DNA of 64,000 nt from Corvus cornix cornix (Eukaryota; Chordata; Aves; Passeriformes; Corvidae), in contig NC_046332.1 in assembly GCF_000738735.6 (NCBI RefSeq), positions 39,972,075 to 40,036,074 on the forward strand. The letters run 5' to 3'. Positions 36,901-49,264 of this stretch are shown piece after piece (within the stretch, counting starts at the first letter, position 1; each line of letters begins with the position of its first letter). The notes below the pieces were generated by a model. It did no database searches and had not been told where the DNA came from. It was given only the letters and a program-made list of their open reading frames with translations. A program made the position numbers and the translations under genes.

Positions 36901-39231
36901 GAGGTTAGGAGTGAAAATAATCTGAAAGGGAAGAAGCAGTCATGTTTGTCTCAATTTTATTCATCCCTAGGTATCAATTTAGGGCCACTATTGAATTGCC
37001 CTGTCCCTGTATGGCCATTCCTCTAGTAAAGTAGATGGGTGTGTAGGTGCAGGAGTCCTTCAGAAATTCTTTCAGAATGACCAAAATCCAGTCATGATGG
37101 TGTTAGTCACTTGCTCTCATACATGAGGTGGCAGACAGTCCCTAAACTGCTGTGTGTGAGCACTAACACTGTTTTCTAGGTGGAAACTAAACCTTTGCTT
37201 CCAGAATAAGGGTTCAGCCTGGGAAAATTGCTGTGGAACATTGTGGAACATGTGTTGATGCCAAACACTGTGAGGAACTGTCAGGAGTGGTTAGAAGCAG
37301 ATGAACTGGATGCAGGGGTTCAGGACTAGCCTAGGTGTATCATAAAGGTTCCCTATAGCTTTTTTTTTCTGATTTTCTAAACATCTTCCTTGAACATCCA
37401 TATGTTGTTTGCAATCTAAAATAAGTCTCTACAGTTCCTTGTATGTAATTATCTGACAAGAAAAAATGCAAGCAACAAACTGCTCAGATCAAATGAAGGT
37501 ATGATCAAAACTATTACTGCTTTTACACATGCCATTACTCACGGTATTCTAGCCCTGACCAGCTGTGCATCAATTCTTAACAGAGTTGCCTAAATAACAT
37601 CTGGCGTGTTATACCTGTTTCAAGGTTTCAGTGTACTTACTGCTAATAAAAGGTGCAAGACACAGGGCTGTTCTGAAAAATCTCTAAGACTGGTTCCACT
37701 CCACATGCAGTGTATTTTAATAATATTTGGTATGGAATTATTGTTTTACTAGAGAATTTGCATGAAAATAAAAAAGTGTGTTAAAAAGTGCTTAGCAGAA
37801 ACGTTATTTTTCTGTTATTAAAAATGAAGTCAGAGTTCTAAATTTTATATCTGCTAAGGGAAAAAACTTCTTTAGTGTGTTTTTAAGCACACTGTAAAAA
37901 TTAAATGGTCAAGCAGAAGCAGAAAGTTTCTCCATACAAGACAAAGTCAAAATGAACCCATTCTAGCAATAAAACACTGCAAAGTTAATAAAGAGCAAGC
38001 CTTTCTTATTCCATATCTATTTTACTAAATACATGTTTTAATGAATCTCACCAGGTAATTAAATATTTGGCTCTAGGAATTAAATTGTGATTACATGTAA
38101 GAGAAAGCAGAACTTAGATGTAATTGCTTTATGAACTCTGGGTGCCTTGTCCAGAGTTACTGTCAAGGGGCTGTAAAGAATGCCAGGGTATCAAATAAAA
38201 GCATCTCAAGGCATTCAATGAATTGTTTTTTCAAAGCATATTAAACCTGGAATGTCATCTGCATTTAAAACAATTATATTATTTCCAGTACGCCTTCTAT
38301 AAAATTTAAAATGTGTGTGTGTGTTTACATGTATGTTCTTGTGAAGATGCACTTTTGTATATTATGTAGTTAAAAGGATCTTATTTTCTGTCATTAAATT
38401 TCACTTTCATCCTAAAGAAAAGAGAGATTAGAACTTCTACTTCTACACAACTTTAAAATGGGTGGGAGAAAATGTTTGATTTAGATATAAAAGGGAAATA
38501 AACCAGACATTTTTCTTTGACGCTGTTTCATCATTATTTTATGCAAAATTTCTATGGTAACAGTACCAAAACCTGTAATTGGTAAGGCACCCGTACCATG
38601 CTCCTAGGAATGTTACTTCATGGGCAACATCACCTTCATTATTCAAATCCCATAATGGTTGTATTTGCATAAGCTTATTTTTACTTTGTAAACAGTACTT
38701 TACATTCAGATAGTTTCAAAGATAGTGGTTTTGTCATAGGCATCCCTAAGAGCACAAGATTTAGATTTGATATACAAGGAAAAATACAAATAAGCAAAAG
38801 AGTCATGGGAGAGCTGTCATACATCAGAATATTTCTGAATTTCCTTTGAAAATTTATGCAGATATCTGCATACATTTTATCTGCATGAAAAGAAGAAATA
38901 TCATTTTTAAAAAGCATTATTAAGGGGAAAAATATTTTATTGTTTATTTTTAAGAAGTTTATTTCTTATTGTAGCAGTCGCCTGGCATCATTTTTCACAT
39001 GCTAAGCACTGAAGGACTACCTGGGTTCTTGAGGAGTTTCTAATGTATCTTTAGATCAGTGTCTGTATCAATGGAAAGTAAAATTCTAAACTAGGCTATC
39101 CAGAACATATAATTTACTTCATTAATTGCATGTTTCTTTATAAGTAAATTAGTTTCTGACATTGCATCATTCTTCTGCAACAAATAGCTTCAAAACACAG
39201 TCACAATACAAATTCAGTTTCACTCAAGGTA
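33974..39231. other. Unique non-coding stretch
   Basis: No gene is supported. A more GC-rich patch at 34800-35240 carries a 69-codon frame without recognisable family and a CACGTG word near 35125. A TAAAGATA repeat lies at 35261-35290. The 65-codon frame at 36202-36399 has no methionine start at its stated beginning (it opens with GTG) and no known family. Confidence 0.5.
35261..35290 (+). repeat. TAAAGATA tandem repeat
   Basis: Three imperfect ATAAAGAT units. A simple repeat. Confidence 0.7.
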
Positions 39232-39825
39232 TGGCTGCAGCAGGGCCATCTAGAGCCAGTTGCCCAGGACCATGTACTGGAGGCTTTGAATATCCCCAAG
39301 GTGGGAGACTGTACCACCTCCCTGGGTTAGCTGTGTGAGTGATCAGCCACTCTCACAGTGAAAAAAGGTGTTTCCTCATGCTCAAAAGGAAATGTCTGTA
39401 TCTCAGTTTGTGCCCATTGCCTCAGCCACTAGGCACCACTAGATTGGCTCTCTTTAAAGGCTCCATCCTCTTTGCACCCCCTTTCCAGGTATTAATGCAG
39501 GTATCTCAGCCTTTCTTGATGGGAGAGATACCCCAGAAACTTCATCATTTTTCACAGTACCTTGTAGAACTCTCTCCATTCTGTCCATGTCTCTCTTGTC
39601 CAGAGCTGGACACAGTCCTTCAGCTGTGGCCTTCCTGGTGCTGAGCAGAGGGGAGGGATCACTTCCCTCTACCTGCTGGCTAAGCTTTGCCTGGTGCAGT
39701 TCAGGATACCATTGACTCTCTTCATGGTAAGGGCCCACTGCTGGCTCATGTTCAACCTGGTGTCTACCAGGACCCCCAGGTCCTTTCCTTCCAAGCTGCT
39801 TTCCAGCTGGCTACGCACTAGCACA
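39232..39825 (-). mobile_element. CR1 LINE fragment (minus strand)
   Basis: The plus strand reads GGCTGCAGCAGGGCCATCTA, CAGTTGCCCAGGACCATGT, GAATATCCCCAAGGTGGGAG, ACCACCTCCCTGGG, AGTTTGTGCCCATTGCCTC, GGCTCCATCCTCTTTGCACC, CCAGAGCTGGACACAGTCCT, CTGGCTCATGTTCAACCTGG and ACCAGGACCCCCAGGTCCTT. This is the reverse complement of a CR1 of the GATGACCTC-ended group. The extreme 3' tail at the left is missing or decayed beyond recognition. Frames on both strands (39339-39644 and 39454-39738) are parts of this repeat and not genes. Confidence 0.93.
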
Positions 39826-40225
39826 TGAGGCTATGGTATCTTAATTGAAAGTCTATAGTTCCCAGGCCTTCTGCAAATTCAGTAAGAACATGTGGATAGA
39901 TATTAAAACTTAATCATAGACTGTGCACATGTGTACGGAATACTTTGCTTTCAAAGATCAAAAGAAGCAGTGTTTTATGTAACGGGATTTCATATAGGGC
40001 AGAAAGGAGTTTTTTGCTCTGGTATTAATATGAAAGTTTCTACCCCTATTCTACTGAACTTTTGTTCTTTTTTCTCAATTGCATCAAATCTCACAGTCAA
40101 TATCAATTTCTAATATATTGCAGAGCTTTTTTTTCCCCCTGAACAGTGCAATTTCCTGTACATCACAAAAATTAATAAATATTTCTGCCGAAAAATCTAC
40201 GGCAGTAACAGAATTCCTGAAGGGC

Positions 40226-40290
40226 TTGGTGTTGTACTTGATAATTCCTATCGGTCCCTCCCAACCTGAGATATTCTATGATTCCATGAC
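40226..40290 (+). mobile_element. CR1 LINE 3' tail only (plus strand)
   Basis: TGGTGTTGTACTTGATAATTC, CGGTCCCTCCCAACCTGAGA and TATTCTATGATTCCATGA match the last 65 bases or so of a CR1, with two tail octamers. Nothing upstream is recognisable. This is an extreme 5' truncation. Confidence 0.85.
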
Positions 40291-43200
40291 ATAATACATT
40301 GTGAATATTAAAAGCTTATCAAAACTGATATAGTCTAGTCCTGCTTGACTGGGATGTCCTTCTTTGTTAATATGCAACCCTTTCTGGGTGCTCCAGGTTT
40401 CTGTTCTTCACTCCTGGTGGTTATCCATCAACTGAGAAGGGCTGAAACTGGATCATTCTCCTTCATTCTTTCCCCAGCATTATCTGTGGCTATTGCTTCT
40501 CCTGTTTTGCTTATATCAGCTTCCTTAGTGACCTTTAGTGAGGAGAAAGTACCCTGGAGAGCTTCAGTAGACATAGCTTAAGCAAGGCAAGACCAGTACA
40601 ATGGCAGTGAAACCAGTGCTGCAGCACTGAACGTCGTACTGTGACGCTGGAGAGGAATGCTAAATCTACCATCAGGTTGATATGGTTGATGAGCTGGAGT
40701 AAAAGTGAAGTCAGTGTTCATTTACTCTGCATGCTACTGCTTTAGTGTTTCCCTGGGACATGTGCATACACACACACAGGTTTTTATTTTAGAAAATCCT
40801 CTAGCAGCAAAGTTATTGACTGATCTTCACCGTACTAAAAGCTGAGCATTTTAACATTTAAGATACAACATTTACTAGTATTCCCATTAATAATTTAAGC
40901 TAAACCATACCTGTCAAAATAAATGAATGAAGTACAATTCACACTGCCTTACTCTTGTATTACTTATTTTGTGTGTTTACTTTATTTATGTTTTAGAAGA
41001 CTGACTAATCTCACTGTGGTTTAAAAGAAAGAGCAAAAATATTTGTTGCATGACTCCAGAAGTTACTAGTTCTGCAGGTAGCAGCCCATGTACCAATCAC
41101 AAAAAAAAATCATGAAAAGAAGATCTATATTTTTGCATATATTATTGTAAGTGTTTAGTTCAGGACTTTGGTCATCTGAAATAATTACCATATGTAAGAA
41201 TGTGTTTCCTCTGAAGGCACTCTCTGCATTTGGTACTCACATGGGTTTAAAAGTAAAACAATAGGTCTGAATACCCTTCAGTATCTCTGTCAGCTAATAA
41301 TGTATTCACTGACATAAAAAATGAGGCAAGGAGTAACTGACAGCCTGTTGAAAAAGGCATTGAGCCCAGGCTGCACTGATTTCTGCAGGTACCACTCTTT
41401 CTGCTTCTCTATTTCAAATCAATGTTTTCAGCAATGCAGTAGGCTGGAAGACACATTCATTATGTATTAAATGGTACTCTCTTAAAACTACTTAAAGTTT
41501 TCCTGACAGTATCATTCTGAAGTTATGTAATCCTTCAATATGGTATCTGATGTATTGGTGATCTTGATGCAATTTTAGACTCAACTGTAAACTACAAAGA
41601 AAATCGTCATTTAAAAGCAGTACACTCTTGAATGAGTTTTGCCATGTTTAAACAGAAAAGTAAATTTCATACCATCACTTTAAAAGAATATGATGGCAGA
41701 CATTTTAAATCTCATTCCTTACGTGAGTTTTTGCTCTGTTTCAACTACGTGTTTTATGTGGGTTTTTTTGTTGTTGTTGTTCTTGGAGTTTTATTTTTCT
41801 GCTTAAAAATTATCCAAATATTTTACTTTGATGATCTGTTCATTGTGCTCACTGACTTAAACAGGCTCCATTCTGACTCTCATGTCACAGTAGAGTCTGT
41901 GATTTATCTGTTTTCATATCCATAAAGATACAGCCTTAACTAAGTGGTCTCTTGCATAATCAGACTGGCTTGGAGTTCACTAAATGTAATCTTACACTGT
42001 GTATCTCAATTAATCTTGCAGACTGTGGCTAATCACATCCCCACCGGGCAGGCTCACATATCTCACCAAGCTGGATTATTAAAATCCATATTTCACGTTA
42101 ACAGCCATGTGTGTGAGATTAGTTTCTAAGTAGTAATGCACCTGCCATAAATACCTCATATCTGGTATCTTCTGAAATACCGCTGCTGTCAAAGATGAAA
42201 AAGCATGATGTGCATTCAAAACTAGTTTACATTTCTTTTTTATGGGCAGGTGATTTTTTTCTTGAGTCCTTTGCTTTGTTCTGATATACCTGAAAATCTA
42301 TACAGCACAGAATGTAATGAATACAGAACCTGGGAAAAGATATATTCTGGAAGGACTGATAGAAGAATATGATTTTATTAACTTTATTCATTTTTTATCT
42401 TTTCAAGTAAAAGCTTAAGTGAGAAAACCTGCATTAATTTAGGTTCATACCATTAGACATACATTAAGGGCTAAATTCCATTTTACAGTAAAACTTTTTA
42501 AATCTGGAGTAACTCCAGTAAGCTCAGTTGGTCTAGAAATTGCCTTAGCATTGTCATTTGGCTAATTACATCCTGGGATAAAACACTTTCCATCCGATCG
42601 GTAGACTATTAGCAGATGATCCAGACACTGAATCTTGGAGTTTCAAGTCTCTTGGGTCTGTAAAGGCAACTGATGCTATACTTCAAGCTCAATACTTCTA
42701 AAAGGCAGAATTTCTGTTTAACTCCCTGTATTCCCCCAATACAATTGCTGCACTAATGCCTAGGATTTGCAATAAAGACCAAGCAGACTTTTTCTCTGAA
42801 CCTTGCTTAAAAGACATCTTTGGTTTAATGGGACATAAGAAGAGTTAAAAGTGTACAGCTACAAGCAAATAGGCTTTGCACAACATTGCTGAATGTGATG
42901 ATGCTTTACTTAAAGAGAATAAAAGAAATTAGCATGTTTATTATTTTCCTTATGCATTGCTCCTTAATTTAACTTCTCATTCCAGTGGGAGTGTGTCAAG
43001 GTCTCTCTGCATTCAGGCAAGCAGTGTTTGTCTCACAGCTGTCTGGCAGAGGCAGCTCAGGCTGACTGGCGGGATTGATGGGCACAGTCCCTGCCCTTTC
43101 ACAACTTTTCAGGCTTCCTGTCAGTTGAATGCTTGAAAAGCCCCTGCTTGGAGCTCACAGATTCTTGACAGATAAAACTGCTGTTCTGGTGATTCACAGC

Positions 43201-46200
43201 CTGATTGCTCCATCTTTTCTAATGAGAAAATCTGGCTTAGAGCAGCTACATTTCACTGGTGTGTTCATTGACCATTCAGTGTTGGAGTATAATCCCTGGA
43301 ATTTTGGTGCCTGGAGGAGGTAGGGAGGCAGTGGAGAAGGAAAGGGGCTAGATACTCCAAGCATAGTCTGGAGTCTTGTTAAGGACCACATAGTAAAATC
43401 ATAATTTTACAAAAAAGTGGCAGGCTGCATCAGTAAACTCTTCAAACCAAATTTATGCAGAATTTTCCTGTAAGAATCTCTCATTCAAATGTAGATGTAA
43501 ACCGACAAACAACATAGTCAAAAAGCTTCTATTTTCAGGGCTTTCAAGTGTCTTTCAGGTCTATCCATTAATAAATAATCATCCTAAAATAGTTTTGGTT
43601 TAAGAATTTAAAATTATGATAAGAATAAGATTATTGCAAGAGAGCAGAAAAATAAATGATAGTTTAAAAATTCAGTACCAGTTTATGATTATGTATGTAT
43701 TCAGCAGCATAATTTCAAAGGTAAAGTTCAAATATGCAGAAATGGTGGACATAAAGGAAAAGTTATTGAAAAATGACAGTTGCTTATGCATTACAGATGC
43801 CCAAGTCAGAAAAAGCAGCTGATTTTGCCATATATTACATATGCCACAGTTACAATTTTGAAGTTGCACTTCATAGTATGTATTTTTCCTGATACATTGA
43901 ATTCTGTGTAAGAGTAGTGGTCCATTTTTAAATTTTCCTAAACACTGTTTTATTTTTAAATTACAAGTCCATCACAGTCTGAGAGCATTATTTGGATTTA
44001 TTGTTGCTTATCTCTTGCAAACTTTCATGTGAAGTCATAACAGTCACAAATTACTGCTAATGTTTTGAAGCACATCACAGAAAGTGGCAAAAATAATCAA
44101 GACAAATCAGACACCATGCTTCTGCATAACTGCTGAACACCCTCCAGAGACACACAAACAAGAATAAGAAATATCCTCTAAGTCCTGAGGTCAAATGCTT
44201 TTCCTAAGAAGTACATTAATCCCCTGGAGAAGTGCTGCTTTGAGAGTTTAATTTATTGTAGACAATAGAAATAAGGAAAACAGAAACCAGCAAAAGCCAT
44301 CCAACCTTATGCATCCACTGACATAAAATACCAGGAAGGTATAATATTGTCAATAATATAGCAGCTCCTAGGAGCCTGTTGTGCTGGCCATTTTACAAAT
44401 TCAGAACAAAAAACTCCTGCAAGGTATTTATCACCCCAAAATCTGTAGTCAGCAGGAGAGCAGACCAACTACCTAATGTAATCGAGAATGATAACGGCAC
44501 AGGGTTTTCAGATCTGGTCATAAGTAACTGAAACCACAACTTTATAATTTTTCTAGAAATTATTCTGAAATACAGATTTTATGTGCCTCCTAGCTAGCTA
44601 GTCAGCCCTTTCCATTTCTCTATACTATATCTGTCAAGTTATTATTTGGTTACTTTCTGGTATTTAAAAACTGAAATACACTGCTGTGATGTTACAAGCT
44701 GTTAGGTCTCTGATCAGTGCTGGATTTCAGATTGAATAGGTCACAGCAAAGCAAGTGTCCATGACCAAATAGGTGCATGTGGTGATATTTGCATAAAGAG
44801 CTAGACTGATATTGGGACTAAACTCATTTTTAATCTTAACTGTCATTAATGACAATGTTCAGTTGCCCATAAAGGTGCAAAGTTTTTCCTTCTCTAATAT
44901 TTTTTGTCTGTTTGGTTGCAGAGAGCTGACCATGAAAATCCTTCTGTGGGTTTGATATCATTCTACCTGCAGAGCATGATAATTTATGCTATTAGTATCA
45001 AATCAGTGTTAACCACTGTTTGATGCACAGAAAATTAGTACTTTAAAGTTTTAAATTTTAAAATTTTAATTATTAAATACCTTTTCATACACTGGCTGCC
45101 TTAATTTGCATGAAATATGTGGAGACTTCTAGCACTTGCTTCAATTTACTGCATTCATTTGCTTCAAATTACATATGAGGCAGCTTAACCAAACTAAGCA
45201 ATCTGCAGAACAATTATATTTCTAAATATATTCTATTTAATTGTCAAGCAAACAGTGTTCAGCATAAGAGGGGATACTGGTGCCTAGGGAAGAAAGGGAT
45301 AAATTCAAAGACTTTTTCTTCACCAGCAAAATGTTTTTACCCATAATATCTTCTGAATGCCTTTTAAGCCACTTTCAAGTAACAGTTTTGCCTCGGACTT
45401 TCAAAATATGGATTGTCTGGCTTTAGCTAGAGATAGAGGAAAGAGGATTCGATGTGCTAAAGGTTTGCAACAAGTAAGCAGAAAAAATGGTAGGGTAAGC
45501 CCCAAAATCACCTATGGCATACTCAGAAACTACCACTCAAATCTGTACAGTTAATTCATTTCCCATAATCAGGGAGCTAGCAGAGAGAATATAGGAGTGC
45601 TACATTTTGCTCTTAAACTGTTAATTTCTATGAAGAAAATTAAGTGAATGTGAGAAAACAAAAATAAATTCAGTTTCTTGAATAAGTGAATAACCAGGTT
45701 TTGGAAAGAATCTAGACTCCTGCATTTCCACATTAATGCCATTACCAAGAAGCTCTCTTATTTTCTCTCCTCTGCCTGAAGAATTCTCAATTAGCTAGAG
45801 AAGATTTGATCAGAAAACCTAAAGGAACCAGTCCTGAGAACAATCTGTGCCTCATGTAGAGGCTGTCTGGCCAAATAGGAGGATCAATTTCCGTACTCGA
45901 ATCTGAATCAGTAATTCAGGAAATTTGAAACTATTCATCGTATTCACAGGTAGCTTTGTCTTCTCTTCAAACCCAGAATAGTGCGTACCTAAAATTTTTT
46001 TATCAAAGCATGCCAGCAGCTCTATCCTTTTCTTTACATCACCACTTCATAAAAGATAATGCAGAATTCTCTGTAAATATGTTATCTCTTGTCTTTTTCA
46101 TGTCAGCCTACTAACCACTAGTGCTGTTCAAAAAGCTGAGTCCACAGAACACACACCTGCATGATTTCTGATCTTGATTTGCTGTGCCAGTTGTTCTCCT

Positions 46201-46805
46201 GTCCTGGGATTAAAATAGCCAATGCTATGTTATTTTAATAAAAGCTGAGGTGACAAAGTGAGCACCTGTATTTTTGTTCACTCCACCTGCTTGCTCTGGT
46301 ACTTGGCTGTCTTGTCTCACTGCAGCAGCAAGAACCATGTGGCCACCATTAGTGAAAGTATTGTCTGATCCATAGAGTTTTAAATGTTATTCTTTACCTG
46401 AGGAGAAAAAAAATTCAAAATAATTTAATCCAGACAGCTGCTTTTACAAATTATTTTTGTATTCTAAACAATTTTATACTTGATCCTTCTCTTTCAGGTC
46501 ATGAAAGGATAACCTGCTGATGTAAATGAGGATAAACCTTGGTAATAAATACCAGAAGAAATATCAGACTATATTTAAGAAAAAAAATTGGAAAAAAAAT
46601 TTTCCCCTCTTCCCCCCAGTCCCTGTAGAAAATAGAATCATTATTTGCTTCAACACCCTTAAGGACTTGATTATTTGAAATAAAGGTTAGAATAACTGCT
46701 TAAGAAATACCCATGTGTAATTTTATCAATGGCTGTAAATGAATGTGAACAGAAAGCAGATTTGGTTAAAAACTGGTGCTACAAACAATAGAGTAAACTA
46801 TCATC
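40291..46805. other. Unique non-coding stretch
   Basis: No gene is supported. It contains a short CA run near 40768-40778, a TTG repeat (41763-41781) and a balanced-composition patch with homeodomain-like words at 42550-42625. The remaining frames are short and unfamiliar. Confidence 0.55.
41763..41781 (+). repeat. T run with (GTT)n
   Basis: T(7) followed by four GTT units. It produces the hydrophobic Val/Leu/Phe run in the frame at 41632-41925, which should not be read as a membrane segment. Confidence 0.8.
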
Positions 46806-47246
46806 AAAGAATCACAGGATCATGGCATTATTAAGACATCCTGTGATCTCAGGAACTGTCCAATCCAACCACCTGCTCAGAGCAGGGTCAGCTCTAGGGA
46901 CAAATCAGGTTACTCAGGACATTTTATCCAGTCAGGTCTTCACAACCTTCAGTGACAGTGACTGCTTAGGATTTTTGTGCAAGCTGTGTCACTGCTGGAC
47001 CTTTATCACTGGGAAGAAATTTCTCCCTGTATCCAGTCTGAACTTCTGTCTTATGTGTCGACTTTATTTCACCCTTCCACCCAGCCAAATGTGAAAAGTG
47101 TAGGCTCCATCTCCCCAAGAACCTCCCCCAGGCACTTGGGTTCCTGTTGGGTCACCCCAAAGCCATCTCTGCTCCAGGCTGTACAAGCCCAGCTGTCCCA
47201 GCCTCTCCTCACAGGGCAAATGCTCCAGGCTCCTGTCCTGATATCC
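46806..47246 (-). mobile_element. CR1 LINE fragment, third type (minus strand)
   Basis: The plus strand reads AATCACAGGATCATGGCATT, a decayed tail, followed by CAATCCAACCACCTGCTCAG, AGCAGGGTCAGCTCTAGGG, CAGGTTACTCAGGACATTTT, ATCCAGTCAGGTCTTCACAA, AATTTCTCCCTGTATCCAGT, TCTGCTCCAGGCTGTACAAG, CCCAGCTGTCCCAGCCTCTC and ATGCTCCAGGCTCCTGTCCT. This is the reverse complement of a CR1 3' region that differs from the other copies. About 440 bases remain. The GC-rich sequence just to the right (47247-47480) may or may not be a further, decayed part. Confidence 0.92.
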
Positions 47247-49175
47247 ATTTAGTTGGTTAATGTCCTTCTCATAGTCTAGAGTAAAAACCAGACTCAGTTT
47301 CTAGATGGATTCTGCCAAGTAGATGGCGAAAAACACTTCCCTGGGTCTCATGGCTCTGCCCTTTCTGCTACAGCCCATTGTGCCTCAGTTCTCTTTGCCT
47401 CCAAGGCTCAGTGAGGGCTCATGGTTACCTGAGGGCTGCTCCCCAGCCTGCACGTCTGCAGCAGCAGCTCTTCTGTAACCAAGATACACCAGTGGAGAAT
47501 TAAAGAAAAATCCCCAAACCTGACTATGTTTTGTCTTCACTTTGAAGTAATAAAGGCAAGCAAGTTCAAATAGTAGATTACTAGGACAGTCTTAATTTTA
47601 AAAAAATGCAAAAAGTGCAATCCATTTTTGTAAGAACTGTAATAAAAAATATATGGTCTTGCTATTTGTGAAGCAGCTGTAACCCCAGACTGTTCTCTAA
47701 CACCATTAAACTTAAATGATAGTCTTGCAATTATACACACTAACAGCATAAGAGAGCCTGCAGACACAGAATTACATGACTCAATTTAACACAATTGCTA
47801 AGGGATGTGTGTATTTAGCCCAATATGACCTAAATGTCTTCAACATATGTGAAGGAATAAAAAATTAAATTCAGCAAGCTTTAATAGAACTACACACACA
47901 GAGGTGTCATCTATTTCCTTGCCACCCTACATCATCCTTACTGCGCTCTATCCTCACTGGCCTCTGTCATTCCTGCTGACAGGAGTGAAACAAGGTTGAC
48001 ATCTTTTCTCTTTGTGTTACCATTGCCACTCAGAACAATATTAATGCCTAAACTGATCTTTGAATTTTGTATATTTGAAATATCAGCTGCTCCAGAAAGC
48101 TACATCAATAGGATGCAAGTGACCTGTGATTCAGTGGAACCTCTCAGGACACCTTGTCTGTGGCCAAATTTACAACAGCAGTATTGCAAAGGCTATACTT
48201 ACAGGGGATTGCAGTTTCAGTTAACTAAAGGAGAGCTCTTACCCTTACTGACAGCATTATAGTATAATATACATTAAAAATAGTTTCACTCATTTGTCCT
48301 GACTTGGTATCCTCTCAATTTTCCTGTTTCTATCAGGTTTGTGTCTCCAACTGCTCCTGTTCATTGATAACGCCTTTACAAATTACCTCCTTCCAAGGTC
48401 CTTGATTGGATAACCTTAATGAAGTTCTCAACTCCCACATAACCTTAGACTCTGCATTTTACTCTGAATATTAAATAAGTTATTTGGGTTTGTGTATATT
48501 AAGTACACATTAAGCAGAGTAGCATTAAGTAACATGGCTTCTATATTTGTTACTGATGAAAAAATGAGATCTACTGTGTGCTTCCAAGAACTACATTTTC
48601 AAAGTTTAATGCTGCAGACACTTCTGAATCCCCACAGACCATCTTTAAATATTTTTCTGTTTAGATTTTTCTTGGTCTTTCAGTACCTGTCAAAATGATG
48701 TAGTATGTATTAGTCTTGCTGTTCCATTGACTTTAATAAAATTCACATTACACAATATGTTCTACTTTTGCTTTTAAAAAGAAGACAAAGTTCACCAAAA
48801 GTATTTTAATATGTTATCCCAATATTATTTTTGAATTTTTTTAGTTATTATAGATGTTACATCAATTCTTAATGGTTTATATTAACATCCTAATGATATT
48901 ATCTCTGGAAACATCAAAAAAGTAAAAATATATTTTTCTCCAAAATGGTCTGGTCTGATGGATACTACTAAAGCATTTCTGAATTTGATGGAGAGGCAAC
49001 TTCCGAACTGGCTTCCTTTTATTATCATGGTTAAAAGCATATAATCAGAACCCCATAAACATCACTGTCATAGTTCCTTTATTAAATTAGAGGTAATTAT
49101 GCTACTTTATAAGGAATTAAATATTCAAAATATTTCTAAAAATTATATGATAAAGACAGATACACAATATATGTT

Positions 49176-49264
49176 AAAAAAACCAAACCAAAAACAAAGA
49201 CCCCAACAACAAAAAAACAAACAAACAAAAACCCAACCCAAAGCAAAACCACAAAAAAACCCCA
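49176..49264 (+). repeat. A/C-rich low-complexity tract
   Basis: Nearly 90 bases of A with interspersed C, built of CAAAC, CCAAA and ACAAACA words. It yields the Lys/Gln/Pro-rich frame at 49099-49281, which is an artefact of composition. Confidence 0.85.

Noticed and set aside
47247..47480. GC-rich segment as a continuation of the adjacent CR1
   Set aside because: I could not align it to the expected next CR1 blocks by eye. Left unclassified.
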